From NCBI GenBank assembly GCA_020634455.1, contig JACKBQ010000002.1, positions 434,001-498,000 of the forward strand: a stretch of 64,000 nucleotides of DNA. Reading direction: 5' to 3'. Both the position numbers and the translations under genes were made by a program. The stretch comes from Ardenticatenaceae bacterium. Lineage in GTDB: Bacteria > Chloroflexota > Anaerolineae > Promineifilales > Promineifilaceae. Positions within the stretch are counted from its first letter, which is position 1, and the number at the start of each line of letters is the position of its first letter. Below the pieces are notes generated by a model, which saw only the letters and a list, made by a program, of their open reading frames with translations, made no database searches and had not been told where the DNA came from. Positions 7,218 to 15,733 of the stretch are shown here, in pieces.

Positions 7218-8582
7218 ATGCTAGACATTAACTTGATTCGTGAAAAACCAGAGTGGGTCAAAGAACAGGTGGCCAAGCGCAACGCCGAGGCTCCCATCGA
7301 CCAGATTTTGGCCGATGACGGCCGTCGCCGTGAGATTTTGCAGGAAGTGGAGGCCCTGCGCCAGCAGCGCAACAGCACGTCCAAAGAGATTGGGCGGTTG
7401 ATGGGCACGCTCAAGAAAAAAGAGGCGGAGCTAAAGCGCACCGCAGCCGGGCCAACCGCCGATGCCCTGAAAGCCGAGGTCGAAACATTGGCTGCTCAGG
7501 CAGAGGAAGCCAAAGACGCCCCGCGCCGAATCAATGAGCAGATTGCCGTGTTTGATGAGGAACTGCGCGAAGTGGAAGCGCGGCTGAACGAGAATTTGCT
7601 TTGGGTGCCTAACTTGACTCACGAAAGCGTCCCCGTCGGCCCTGACGAGGCGCACAACGTCTTCCACGCGCCGCAGGGTGCGCCGGAACCGCAGTTCGAT
7701 TTTGAACCGAAGCCGCACTGGGATTTGGGCACCGACCTCAACATCATTGATTTTGAGCGGGGCGTGAAGCTGAGCGGCAGCCGCTTTTACGTGCTGCGTG
7801 GCGCGGGGGCGCGTTTGCAGCGGGCGCTCATCCAGTTCATGCTGAATACGCACCTGGAAAAACACGGCTTCACCGAAATTTATCCGCCATTCATGGTGCG
7901 CTCGGTTGTCTTCGAAGGCGCGGGTCAACTGCCCAAATTCTTCGACAACATTTACCGCGACGCGGAAGAAGATTTTATGTGGCTGGGTACGGCCGAAATT
8001 GCCCTCACCAGCCTGCACCGCGACGAAATTTTGGATGAGGCTGACCTGCCGCTGAAGTACGTGGCCTACACCCCCTGCTGGCGGCGCGAGAAGATGAGCG
8101 CGGGCAAGGACGTGCGCGGCATCAAGCGCGGTCATCAGTTCGACAAGGTGGAAATGTACCAGTTTGTCCATCCAGACAAAAGCTACGAAGTGCTGGAGGA
8201 TATGAAGCAGTACGCCCAGGACATCTGCGACGCGCTTGGTTTTCGCTACCGCTTTGTGGATTTGGCCACGGGTGATGTGGGCTTCTCGATGGCTAAGACG
8301 TACGACATTGAGGTGTGGGCCGCTGGCTGTGGCGAATGGCTGGAGGTTAGCTCGATCAGCAATGCGGAGGATTTCCAGGCGCGGCGCTCGAACATCAAGT
8401 ACCGGCCCACGGAAGGCGGCAAGCTGCAATATCCGCACACGCTCAACGCCAGCGGCTTGGCGCTGCCCCGCGTCATGATTGCCATCATGGAGAACAATCA
8501 GCAGGCGGACGGCTCGATTGTGGTGCCAGAGGTGTTACGGCCGTATATGGGCGGCCTAGAGGTGATTAAACCAGGTAGCTAA
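7218..8582 (+). CDS. serS: Seryl-tRNA synthetase
   Basis: Class II synthetase of 454 aa that charges tRNA-Ser (and tRNA-Sec) with serine. Residues 1-100 are the long coiled-coil arm (MLDINLIRE, then EVEALRQQRNSTSKEIG). The catalytic core follows with motif 2 near PCWRREKMSAGKDVRGIKRGHQF region and motif 3 ending in NASGLALPRVMIAIMEN. Start ATG 7218 is chosen because GGAGG at 7208-7212 is spaced for it; the ATG at 7206 overlaps that site. Expression is controlled by the T-box leader upstream. If the TGA at 62461 is read as Sec, this enzyme would also serylate tRNA-Sec. Confidence 0.97.
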   Translation: MLDINLIREKPEWVKEQVAKRNAEAPIDQILADDGRRREILQEVEALRQQRNSTSKEIGRLMGTLKKKEAELKRTAAGPTADALKAEVETLAAQAEEAKDAPRRINEQIAVFDEELREVEARLNENLLWVPNLTHESVPVGPDEAHNVFHAPQGAPEPQFDFEPKPHWDLGTDLNIIDFERGVKLSGSRFYVLRGAGARLQRALIQFMLNTHLEKHGFTEIYPPFMVRSVVFEGAGQLPKFFDNIYRDAEEDFMWLGTAEIALTSLHRDEILDEADLPLKYVAYTPCWRREKMSAGKDVRGIKRGHQFDKVEMYQFVHPDKSYEVLEDMKQYAQDICDALGFRYRFVDLATGDVGFSMAKTYDIEVWAAGCGEWLEVSSISNAEDFQARRSNIKYRPTEGGKLQYPHTLNASGLALPRVMIAIMENNQQADGSIVVPEVLRPYMGGLEVIKPGS

Positions 8583-8599
8583 CGGAGATTTTTATCAAC

Positions 8600-8646
8600 A
8601 GATTACGCAGATTTTCCAAATTTAATCTTTTCAATCTGCGTAATCT
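8600..8646. terminator. Bidirectional hairpin between serS and the convergent glycosyltransferase
   Basis: A 14-bp perfect stem (AGATTACGCAGATT, 8600-8613, with 8633-8646) built from the GCAGATT word family. It is A/T-rich on both sides and lies between two convergent genes, so it can terminate both transcripts. Confidence 0.7.
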
Positions 8647-8660
8647 TTGATTTTATGGTT

Positions 8661-9935
8661 TTAAGCCACCATCTCCCCAGCTACAACGTTTTCATAAACC
8701 GACAGCATCCGGTCTACGATGTTGGGCCAGGCGTATTGGCGGGCGTATTCGCGGGCTTGCTGGCCCATTTGCTGGCGGCATTCTTTGTTGGAGAGCATTT
8801 CGTAAATGCGAGCCGCCAGCGCTTCTGGGTCGCGGCTGGGCACGTGGTAGCCCGTCACGCCGTGCTTCACCAGGTGCGCCAATCCACCCACCTCCGAGGC
8901 GATGACCGGCGTGCCCATCGCCATTGCTTCCAGCGCCACCATGCCAAAGCTTTCGTAATGCGACGGCATGACAACCATTTCGGCGGCGGCGTAGTAGTTG
9001 GGCAGCAAATCCTGATCTTTGGCCCCCAAAAAAGTGACCAAATCGTGAATGTCCAAATCGTGGCGCAGCTGTTGCAGGCGGGCCATTTCTTCGTCCAGGT
9101 CGTCGGCCCACGGGTCGCCGCCGATGATGGCCATGCAGGCGTTGTGCAGCACTTCGGGGCGGCGCTCCTGAATGAGGGCCATCGCCCGCAGCATCGTGTC
9201 TATGCCTTTGAGCGGCTCAATGCGCCCGGCAAAGAGGATGTTTGTGTCGCCGCAGGGGATGCCGACGCGCTTTTTGGCCGTCTCTTTGATGATGGGCTGG
9301 AACCGTTCCAAATCTACGCCGGGCGGAATGATGGCGATTTTGGCGGGATCGGCGTCATACAGCTCGATGAGCTGGGCTTCTTCGGCGGGGGTGGCGGCGA
9401 TGAGCTTGTCGGCCAGAGCCATCACCTGATATTCCCCGGCCAGGCGGGCTTCTGAGGCGCGTTGGCTGTCGCTTTGGGCGATCTGGTTTTTCATGTGGCC
9501 CAGGGTGTGGAACATGTGGACGATGGGCACCTGCCAGGCGTCGCGCAGCTTGTCGGCCACCAGCCCAGAGAGCCAGTAATGGCTGTGGATGAGGTCGTAC
9601 TGGATGTTTTCGCTGGCGGCGAAGGCAAGTACGCCTGCGGTAAATTCATCCAAATAATTTTCAACCTGATCCACGGGGATTGGTTTTTCTGGCCCGGCGA
9701 CGATGTGGATCACGCGGCCACCGTTGCCCAGGTCGTGGACGATGCGGGGGGCACAATCATCCTGGGAGCGGGTGAAGACGTCTACGAGGATGCCCTGGCG
9801 GCTGAGTTCGCGGCCAAAGTCGCGCACGTAGACGTTCATGCCGCCGGTTTTTTTGCCGCCGAGCATGGCCAGCGGGCAGGTGTGCACGCTGAGCATGGCG
9901 ATGCGTTTGATTTTGGGGGTGACTGCTTGGGTCAT
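8661..9935 (-). CDS. GT4 glycosyltransferase, MshA/sucrose-phosphate-synthase-like
   Basis: A retaining GT-B glycosyltransferase of 424 aa. The N-terminal domain has the glycine-rich nucleotide loop GGKKTGGMNVYVRDFGREL and HSHYWLSG; the C-terminal domain has AGRIEPLKGID and the GT4 donor motif HYESFGMVALEAMAMGTPV (E-x7-E). Closest family resemblance is to D-inositol-3-phosphate glycosyltransferase (MshA) and related sucrose-phosphate synthases. Whether the acceptor is inositol phosphate is not decidable here. A PIG-L/LmbE deacetylase is encoded far away at 54579-55430, but nothing else of a mycothiol pathway is visible. The upstream minus-strand gene is a FemAB-like acyltransferase, separated by a 14-bp-stem hairpin. 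Confidence 0.88.
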   Translation of the reverse strand: MTQAVTPKIKRIAMLSVHTCPLAMLGGKKTGGMNVYVRDFGRELSRQGILVDVFTRSQDDCAPRIVHDLGNGGRVIHIVAGPEKPIPVDQVENYLDEFTAGVLAFAASENIQYDLIHSHYWLSGLVADKLRDAWQVPIVHMFHTLGHMKNQIAQSDSQRASEARLAGEYQVMALADKLIAATPAEEAQLIELYDADPAKIAIIPPGVDLERFQPIIKETAKKRVGIPCGDTNILFAGRIEPLKGIDTMLRAMALIQERRPEVLHNACMAIIGGDPWADDLDEEMARLQQLRHDLDIHDLVTFLGAKDQDLLPNYYAAAEMVVMPSHYESFGMVALEAMAMGTPVIASEVGGLAHLVKHGVTGYHVPSRDPEALAARIYEMLSNKECRQQMGQQAREYARQYAWPNIVDRMLSVYENVVAGEMVA

Positions 9936-9959
9936 TTTTGTGTGATCCTTGTTGTTCGA

Positions 9960-10014
9960 GATTGGACCATTTTGTTCAAAACCAATTTTCAGCAGATGTG
10001 AAAATGGTCCAATC
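9960..10014. repeat. Perfect-stem hairpin between FemAB-like and GT4 genes
   Basis: A 14-bp perfect stem (GATTGGACCATTTT / AAAATGGTCCAATC) with a 27-nt loop, starting three bases after the stop codon of the upstream minus-strand gene. On the transcribed strand it has no U-tract after it, so it may be a transcript-end or mRNA-stability hairpin rather than a classic terminator. Confidence 0.75.
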
Positions 10015-10016
10015 TT

Positions 10017-11021
10017 TTATGAAGCTGGTTCCAGGTGAATGCGGTAAATAGTGGTGTCCTGGGCACCGAAGCGGTATTTGTAGGTTTCATTGCCGCGCAG
10101 GAAGTCGAAGGTTTTACGGCCGTTTTCCACCGCATACTCAATCGCTTTGGCCGTAATCACCACCCCCAGGCTGAGCGCGCTAAACAGGGCGGGGTCCAGG
10201 CCAGAGTTGTACACCCAGATGCGATCTTTGTAGTCGAAGTTGAACAGGGCGGCCGCTTTTTTGCCGCGCACTTCGATGAACAGTAAGTTGAGCGTGCCTG
10301 CTTTTTGGGCGGCGCGGGCGGCGTCGTAAAAGACCGCGCGACGGCCGTCGTTGAGCCAGTCTCGTTTCTCAAAGGTGCTTTTTTGCAGCAGGTCTAGGAA
10401 GTCGGTAACGGCCGTATCCACATCATCGTCTGGTCCAACCACCACCAGTTCGGCATCGGCTCCTTCGGCGCGGCGCAGCTTGCGCTGGATTTCCCGCCGC
10501 TGCTTGCTGTCGATGCTGTCCAGGTAGCCCTCAAACGTGTCAGCCAGGGGAATGATGGGGCACACTTCGATCGCGGTTTCATTAAACAAAAAGCCTCGCC
10601 GCTGCGCTTCCTGGGCCAGGATGGTGCGCGAGGGGGAGGCTTCGGGAATGTTGCAGAGCTGGAGGCTGTGCCATTCGGGGAATTCAGGGCTACAGAGGCA
10701 GTCTAACACAGCCTGCCAGGCGGCTGCGGCGTGTTCGGCGGTGGTGATCAGGTCGAGGTAGTCGGTTTCTTCGATGCAGCCGTTGAAATGGATGACGCCA
10801 TCCACATTGTAGAGGCAGGCAATGGCCAGCAGCTCTTTTTGCTCGCTGCGGACGGTGATGGTGTGGAGACGGCCGTTCTCAGGATGCAGATGCGTCCACC
10901 ACGCTTGTTGGTAAGCCAGAGTTTGGAAGGGTGTATCGGTGATGCCACGCTGAGCCAATTCGTCCCACTCATCAGCCAGCGCGGTAAAAACATCACTGCC
11001 ATTAATTAGTTCAGTAATCAT
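10017..11021 (-). CDS. FemAB/BcsL-like GNAT acyltransferase
   Basis: A protein of 334 aa of the acetyltransferase_6 type (CelD/BcsL, FemAB fold). Characteristic elements are SKQRREIQRKLRRAEG (the K-R-R helix before the second GNAT unit) near residues 160-175 and the end block GRKTFDFLRGNETYKYRFGA, diagnostic of this family. Members act in exopolysaccharide or cell-wall modification. A glycosyltransferase follows in the same direction, which fits a role in surface glycans, but the substrate is unknown. Confidence 0.85.
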   Translation of the reverse strand: MITELINGSDVFTALADEWDELAQRGITDTPFQTLAYQQAWWTHLHPENGRLHTITVRSEQKELLAIACLYNVDGVIHFNGCIEETDYLDLITTAEHAAAAWQAVLDCLCSPEFPEWHSLQLCNIPEASPSRTILAQEAQRRGFLFNETAIEVCPIIPLADTFEGYLDSIDSKQRREIQRKLRRAEGADAELVVVGPDDDVDTAVTDFLDLLQKSTFEKRDWLNDGRRAVFYDAARAAQKAGTLNLLFIEVRGKKAAALFNFDYKDRIWVYNSGLDPALFSALSLGVVITAKAIEYAVENGRKTFDFLRGNETYKYRFGAQDTTIYRIHLEPAS

Positions 11022-11307
11022 TCTTGCGCGAAAAGTCCTTTGTCAAATATTTCTGGATTGGCACAGCCGACTGTACCGTAAAAAGATAAATTTTTTGTTG
11101 GCGTACAGGATTTGTGCTTCTCTTCCACAATCAGTTTCATTATAGCCTGAGGTAGGTAAGTTACCACGCCAGCGGCTGTTACTTCCTTAGCAATTGCTCA
11201 CAAAGGTGGTTTGAGCCAAATCTGGATGCTGTTGCTTAAGATGTTGTCTGAGAAAGGAATCTTACGTGGCTGTTGTCCAGTTTTGAGCGCCCCAGCTTTG
11301 GGCGGCC

Positions 11308-12318
11308 TTATTTTTTAGGCAGATAGCGTCGCCAGAGGAACTGCCACCAGTCGATAAAGCGGGGCACCCCTTTTTCAAACCGAACCATAAAGATACTTGC
11401 CAGCAAAACGGCCGCTCCCGCCCACTGCAACAATGTCAATCGCTCGCCCAGGAAAACGGCCGCAATGGCAATGGTTACGACCACTTCAAACACGCCCAGC
11501 AGCGCCGTCTGAATGCTGCCCATCGCCTTGACCCCTAAAAACAGCGTTAGCCGCGAAAGCGCCGTCACCAGGGCCATTAAACCAATGGCCTGCCAGCCGT
11601 CGCTGCTGACCAATCTTAAATCTACTGGCGCAAAAAACCAGGCGATGGTGACCACAACGGCCATTGCCGTGATGGCGTACAAGGTCATGGTGGGGGCGGG
11701 AATATCCATCATGATGCGTTGGCTGAGCACCAACTGCACCGCATACGTTATGGCGGCAAACAGCATCATGCCCACGCCCAGCCAATCTGCCGGGCCAGCG
11801 CTGCCGCGTGTTAACAAGTAGATGGCACCAATGGTAAGCGCTGTGCGGAACAGAGTTAGCAGCGAAATTGTTTGCCCGGCCAGCCGCAAAAAGACGGTGA
11901 CAAATACCAGATAGCTGATGTTGACCAACTGCCCTAAGGAAGCGTCAATTCGTGTGAGGCTGGTATAAAAAAAGATGGAGCCTAAACCATTAATTGCCCC
12001 TGCGATCATGCTGCTTAAGACGGCGGGCAAAGAACTGCGAATCAGCTCTTTTCTGAAGATTGCCATGCCTGCCCACAAAAAAACGGCCGCAATGACCGTG
12101 CGAAAGGCAACCACAGTGAGCACATTGACGCCTGCGGCATAGGCAACTTTGGCCAGGATAGGCACAATGCCCAAAAAAATGGGAGAAAGCACCCCCCAAA
12201 GGAGGCCAAGGTTCCATTGTTGGGGCTGTTGGGTGGAAACGGCCGTTTCCTGAGCCGTATCTACATCATTTACAGGGGCTTTCCTGATGGCCGGGCTTTT
12301 GGGTGGAGGCGTTGCCAT
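11308..12318 (-). CDS. EamA/DMT-family transporter
   Basis: A ten-helix drug/metabolite transporter of about 336 aa, made of two EamA repeats (residues about 35-160 and 175-310 from this start). Typical features are early short helices with VAFRTVIAAVFLWAGM and the second-repeat ending GAAVLLASIFMVRF. Such proteins export amino acids, nucleotides or drugs; specificity cannot be predicted. ATG 12318 has GGAG a few bases upstream; an alternative ATG at 12342 would add eight residues. About 285 bp without a gene precede the FemAB-like gene (11022-11307); I see only a weak GC hairpin there near 11291. Confidence 0.9.
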   Translation of the reverse strand: MATPPPKSPAIRKAPVNDVDTAQETAVSTQQPQQWNLGLLWGVLSPIFLGIVPILAKVAYAAGVNVLTVVAFRTVIAAVFLWAGMAIFRKELIRSSLPAVLSSMIAGAINGLGSIFFYTSLTRIDASLGQLVNISYLVFVTVFLRLAGQTISLLTLFRTALTIGAIYLLTRGSAGPADWLGVGMMLFAAITYAVQLVLSQRIMMDIPAPTMTLYAITAMAVVVTIAWFFAPVDLRLVSSDGWQAIGLMALVTALSRLTLFLGVKAMGSIQTALLGVFEVVVTIAIAAVFLGERLTLLQWAGAAVLLASIFMVRFEKGVPRFIDWWQFLWRRYLPKK

Positions 12319-12430
12319 GTTTCTCCATGCAGTTCGAACCAAACGACAACCGAATAAAATGATATGACTTGGCTAATTGTGGCAGCAATCATTGGTTTGG
12401 CAAGTATTCAGTTCGTTTTTTTCGGGATGT

Positions 12431-13699
12431 TTACAGAGTGGCGGGCTGTGAAGCTTGCTCTAGCGGTAGCAAAATGTGGAATGTGCTGCCGGGAAATTGC
12501 TCTAAATCGCGTCGCTCACTTTCAACCCAAACACGGCCGTTGTGCGCCTCAATAATGCCCTTAACAATTGCCAAACCCAGACCCAAACCGCCCCCCTGAA
12601 ACGCAAACTTGCTGGTGGAATGATGCTCAATGGAACCCAGGGTATAAAATTGATCAAAGATGCGACGATGCTCATTATCCGGGATGCCAATGCCCGTATC
12701 CTGAATGATTAAATCTACTGTGTCCCCTACTGCACGACCAACAATAAAGATGCTGCCACCATCGGGTGTGTATTTGATTGCATTACTAAAAATATGATAA
12801 ATGGCAGATTTAAGTTGTGTACCATCCCCTTGCAAGATAGGCAGTTTGGACAAATCCCCAATTTGTATGTTTAGGTGACGTTTCTCCACAACCTCACGGT
12901 ACTCTTCGTAGACATCTTGTACTACCTCGGACAAACGTACAGGCCCTAATGCCAAATCTAATGTCCCAGAGGCGATGCGAGCAACTTTTATAATTTCATT
13001 GACCACATCGCGCATTCGGGAAACACCCAGGTTTAGCCCTTCGGCAACGCCCGAAACCATCTCTGCTGACAAAATATTTTCGGTTTGCTTCACCTGTTCA
13101 TCTAACAGATGTGCGTACCCGCTAATGAGTGTGAGTGGGGTGCGGAGTTCGTGGGAGACCATGATAATGAAGTCGCTTTTTAGCCGATCTAGTTCACGCA
13201 GCCGCTTGTTGGCGCTTTCCAGTTCATGAATCTTGTTTTCCAGGCGCACTACCAGATTTTGGGCGTGTCGCTGCAGGTGTTCATTTTTTTCGTTGGCAGA
13301 AAGGGGGTCGGCCAGGCCGTGCAAATAGGCGTTTACCTGGCTTGGGAAGCTGGTAACGTCAATGGGTTTAGTAAGAAAACCGGTACAACCAGCAGCCAAA
13401 GCCAGTTCGCGGCTGCCTGCGCTGTGGTTTGCTGTAAGAGCCACAATTGGAGTCTCTGAAAAATTTGGCAGGCTGCGCAGGCGGGTTGTGATTTCTCGGC
13501 CGTCCATGCTGGGCAGGTTAATATCCATCAAAATGAGGTTGGGATGGTGTTGCCGGGCCATGGAGATACCTTCTAGCCCATCGGCGGCTACCACAACCTG
13601 GTAACCCTTACTATCCAGAACGCGCTGAACCAGCCGACGGCTGGCAGGATCATCTTCGATATACAAGATTTTTGTGGGTGCGGGTGCTGAATTATCCAT
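12431..13699 (-). CDS. Receiver-histidine kinase hybrid
   Basis: A cytoplasmic protein of 422 aa. An N-terminal receiver (residues about 9-125) has phospho-acceptor Asp in LILMDINLPSMDG and Lys in FLTKPID. A coiled-coil linker follows, then HisKA with the H-box VSHELRTPLT (near 180) and a HATPase_c domain with N-box FSNAIKYTPDG, DTGIGIPDNE and GGGLGLGLAIVKG. No membrane or sensor domain is present, so it probably takes phosphate or a partner signal from another kinase and relays it. It is the last gene of the minus-strand signalling block, 200 bp downstream of the threonine synthase-receiver fusion. Confidence 0.93.
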   Translation of the reverse strand: MDNSAPAPTKILYIEDDPASRRLVQRVLDSKGYQVVVAADGLEGISMARQHHPNLILMDINLPSMDGREITTRLRSLPNFSETPIVALTANHSAGSRELALAAGCTGFLTKPIDVTSFPSQVNAYLHGLADPLSANEKNEHLQRHAQNLVVRLENKIHELESANKRLRELDRLKSDFIIMVSHELRTPLTLISGYAHLLDEQVKQTENILSAEMVSGVAEGLNLGVSRMRDVVNEIIKVARIASGTLDLALGPVRLSEVVQDVYEEYREVVEKRHLNIQIGDLSKLPILQGDGTQLKSAIYHIFSNAIKYTPDGGSIFIVGRAVGDTVDLIIQDTGIGIPDNEHRRIFDQFYTLGSIEHHSTSKFAFQGGGLGLGLAIVKGIIEAHNGRVWVESERRDLEQFPGSTFHILLPLEQASQPATL

Positions 13700-13837
13700 A
13701 AAACCTAGATTGCAACTTAATTTGAAGGATGAAATGATTGTGCCATAGACAGCAGTGATTATACAAATTACATTGTGGTGTTTTATAGAAAATAGGACAA
13801 GCGGATAGAATAAGTCGTTTGTACTGGCAGAAATGAG

Positions 13838-13871
13838 AGAAGGGTGAGTTACGGCCGTAATTCACCCTTCT
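13838..13871. repeat. 34-bp palindrome centred on ACGGCCGT
   Basis: AGAAGGGTGA, then GTTACGGCCGTAAT, then TCACCCTTCT: a near-perfect palindrome with the genome-wide octamer at its centre. It follows the threonine synthase fusion gene and is T-rich on the plus-strand side only. Confidence 0.75.
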
Positions 13872-13899
13872 TTTATATTTTGTGGTTGTTTGTATGCGG

Positions 13900-15615
13900 T
13901 TACGGCAGAGCTTTTTGGATGTCGTTTAGCAGGTCAGAATCCATAAACGACCCTTTTTGCAGCAACGCTTTTATTTGTCCATCCAGTCGCTCTTTTTCAT
14001 CGCCAGTCAGCTCTTTGGCGGTAATCACGATGATGGGCGTTTCTTTTAGCGTTGGGTCTGCCTTCATTGCTTCTACCACGCCAAAGCCATCCAACTCTGG
14101 CATCATCAAATCCAAAATGACCAGGTTCGGGCGTGTTTCCTGAATGAGTCGTAGGCCAGTTTGCCCATCGTGCGCTTCGTCAATGAGAAAGTCGCCTTGG
14201 GCTTGCAAAATACGGCGGATGAGTCGGGCAGCATCCAGATTGTCTTCCACAATGGTGATGCGTTGCACGCGGCTGTCTAGCTCCTCCAGGGCGGTGAGCA
14301 ACCCTTCTTCGCGGCTGCGGTTGGCTTTGGCCAGTTCGCCCGTGTCTGGCAAGGACATATCGCGGGTGTAATGCTCGCCAATGATATGTTTTTCTACGGG
14401 GAAGGTGTGGCCAGAGCAGTTGAGGACCACCGTCTCGTGCGGCAAAATAGTACCTTCACGAATCAGTTTGAAGAGGCCAGCAAAGGTAACGGCCGTTGCT
14501 GGTTCCACCGAAATCCCATCCATTTTGGCTACTAAATGGAGCGCGTTAAATGCCGCCACATCCGTAATAGCGTCAATCGTGCCCCCATGCTGCACAATTA
14601 GCTCGCGCAGCACTTCATACGCTTCGCCCGGTGCGCCAGTCGCCAGCGTGGTGATATCGGTACGAGGCTCTTTTACATTTTCGGCAACGGCCAGCCCTCG
14701 GTGGAAGGAGTTGGCCATCGGGGCGCAGCCGCTGGACTGAAAGCAGCCCAGTTTGGGCAACTTGGCAATAAGCCCCAGGCGCTTTAGCTCGGCAAACCCT
14801 TTCATAACGCCAACCGGGCCTAGACCGCCGCTGACCGCCTGCAAATACCAGTCTGGTGCTTTCCAGGGGTGCTGGCTGCCGTTGAGCATGAACGGATTTT
14901 GCCCCGCTTCAATGCTCCCTAGCTGTTCGGCTACTTCAAAAGCCAGCGTTTTCATCGCTTCTTTAGCCGCGATGCCCTTAATGCCTTTGTCTAAAAACAG
15001 ATTTTTGCTGGCGGCAAATTCGGCCGCTACGCGCTTGGCCTCGTCGTAGGTTCCGGCAACCTTGATCACTTCAGAGCCGTACAGAGCCACTTCGCGCATT
15101 TTGTCAGCAGGCACCGAGCTGGTGACAAAAACCCACAGTTTAATGCCTGCGCGGGCACTGTAAGCGGAGTAGGCAATGGCGACGTTGCCCGTGGAGGCAA
15201 CGACCGCTTCTTTGATGCCAGCTTCTTTCATGGCGCTGATGGCGATGGCGGCCTGGCGGTCTTTGAAGGAGCCAGTTGGCCCTTGTCGCTCATCTTTGAT
15301 GTAGATGTTGGGATGGCCCAGCATGAGGCCCAGGTTGTGGGCTTTTAGCAGGGGCGTCCACCCTTCGCCCAGGGTGACGATGTTTTCATCGTGGTGCAGG
15401 GGGAGCAGTTCGCGGTAACGCCACAGGCTGGCCCCGCGTTGGTCGAGCGTTTGCAGCCATTCCTGGCCGCGCTGGGCCAGATGGCCATTTTGCTGGGGGT
15501 GGGTGAGTTCGTATTCGGCGTCTAGCCAGCCGTTATTGCAGTTGGGGCAGGCGGGTAACGGCCGTTCCATTGCAAATTTCCCCTGGCAGGCGCGACAAAC
15601 AATAGTGATATTCAT
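13900..15615 (-). CDS. thrC: Threonine synthase fused to a C-terminal receiver domain
   Basis: A protein of 571 aa. Residues 1-30 form a zinc-ribbon-like N-terminus (CRACQ, CPNCN). Residues about 60-440 are a PLP-dependent threonine synthase, which converts O-phosphohomoserine to threonine. Visible motifs are GPTGSFKDRQ with the PLP Lys, ASTGNVAIAYSAYSARAG and SGGLGPVGVMKGF. Residues about 455-571 are a CheY-like receiver: VEDNLDAARLI, Asp in LVILDLMMPELDG, IIVITAKE and a late LLQKG Lys. The frame is continuous with no stop or shift between the parts. It lies inside a block of phosphorelay genes. Receiver control of a biosynthetic enzyme is unusual; regulation by phosphorylation is inference. 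Confidence 0.9.
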   Translation of the reverse strand: MNITIVCRACQGKFAMERPLPACPNCNNGWLDAEYELTHPQQNGHLAQRGQEWLQTLDQRGASLWRYRELLPLHHDENIVTLGEGWTPLLKAHNLGLMLGHPNIYIKDERQGPTGSFKDRQAAIAISAMKEAGIKEAVVASTGNVAIAYSAYSARAGIKLWVFVTSSVPADKMREVALYGSEVIKVAGTYDEAKRVAAEFAASKNLFLDKGIKGIAAKEAMKTLAFEVAEQLGSIEAGQNPFMLNGSQHPWKAPDWYLQAVSGGLGPVGVMKGFAELKRLGLIAKLPKLGCFQSSGCAPMANSFHRGLAVAENVKEPRTDITTLATGAPGEAYEVLRELIVQHGGTIDAITDVAAFNALHLVAKMDGISVEPATAVTFAGLFKLIREGTILPHETVVLNCSGHTFPVEKHIIGEHYTRDMSLPDTGELAKANRSREEGLLTALEELDSRVQRITIVEDNLDAARLIRRILQAQGDFLIDEAHDGQTGLRLIQETRPNLVILDLMMPELDGFGVVEAMKADPTLKETPIIVITAKELTGDEKERLDGQIKALLQKGSFMDSDLLNDIQKALP

Positions 15616-15733
15616 GGCAAAATTCTCCCCGACCAGATTGGCTAAGTGGCTGTCTGCAGATTAAGGGCGCTTATGCGCGGCAAATTTGTGCAGACAGCTT
15701 GGCGTAAACTACTACCATTACAAGGCGAAATAT

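Noticed and set aside
7431..8438. Long minus-strand frame opposite serS
   Set aside because: No family motif; serS on the plus strand is complete and unmistakable.
11022..11307. tRNA or small RNA gene in the gap before the DMT transporter
   Set aside because: No cloverleaf, TTC-arm consensus or convincing promoter-terminator pair could be found.
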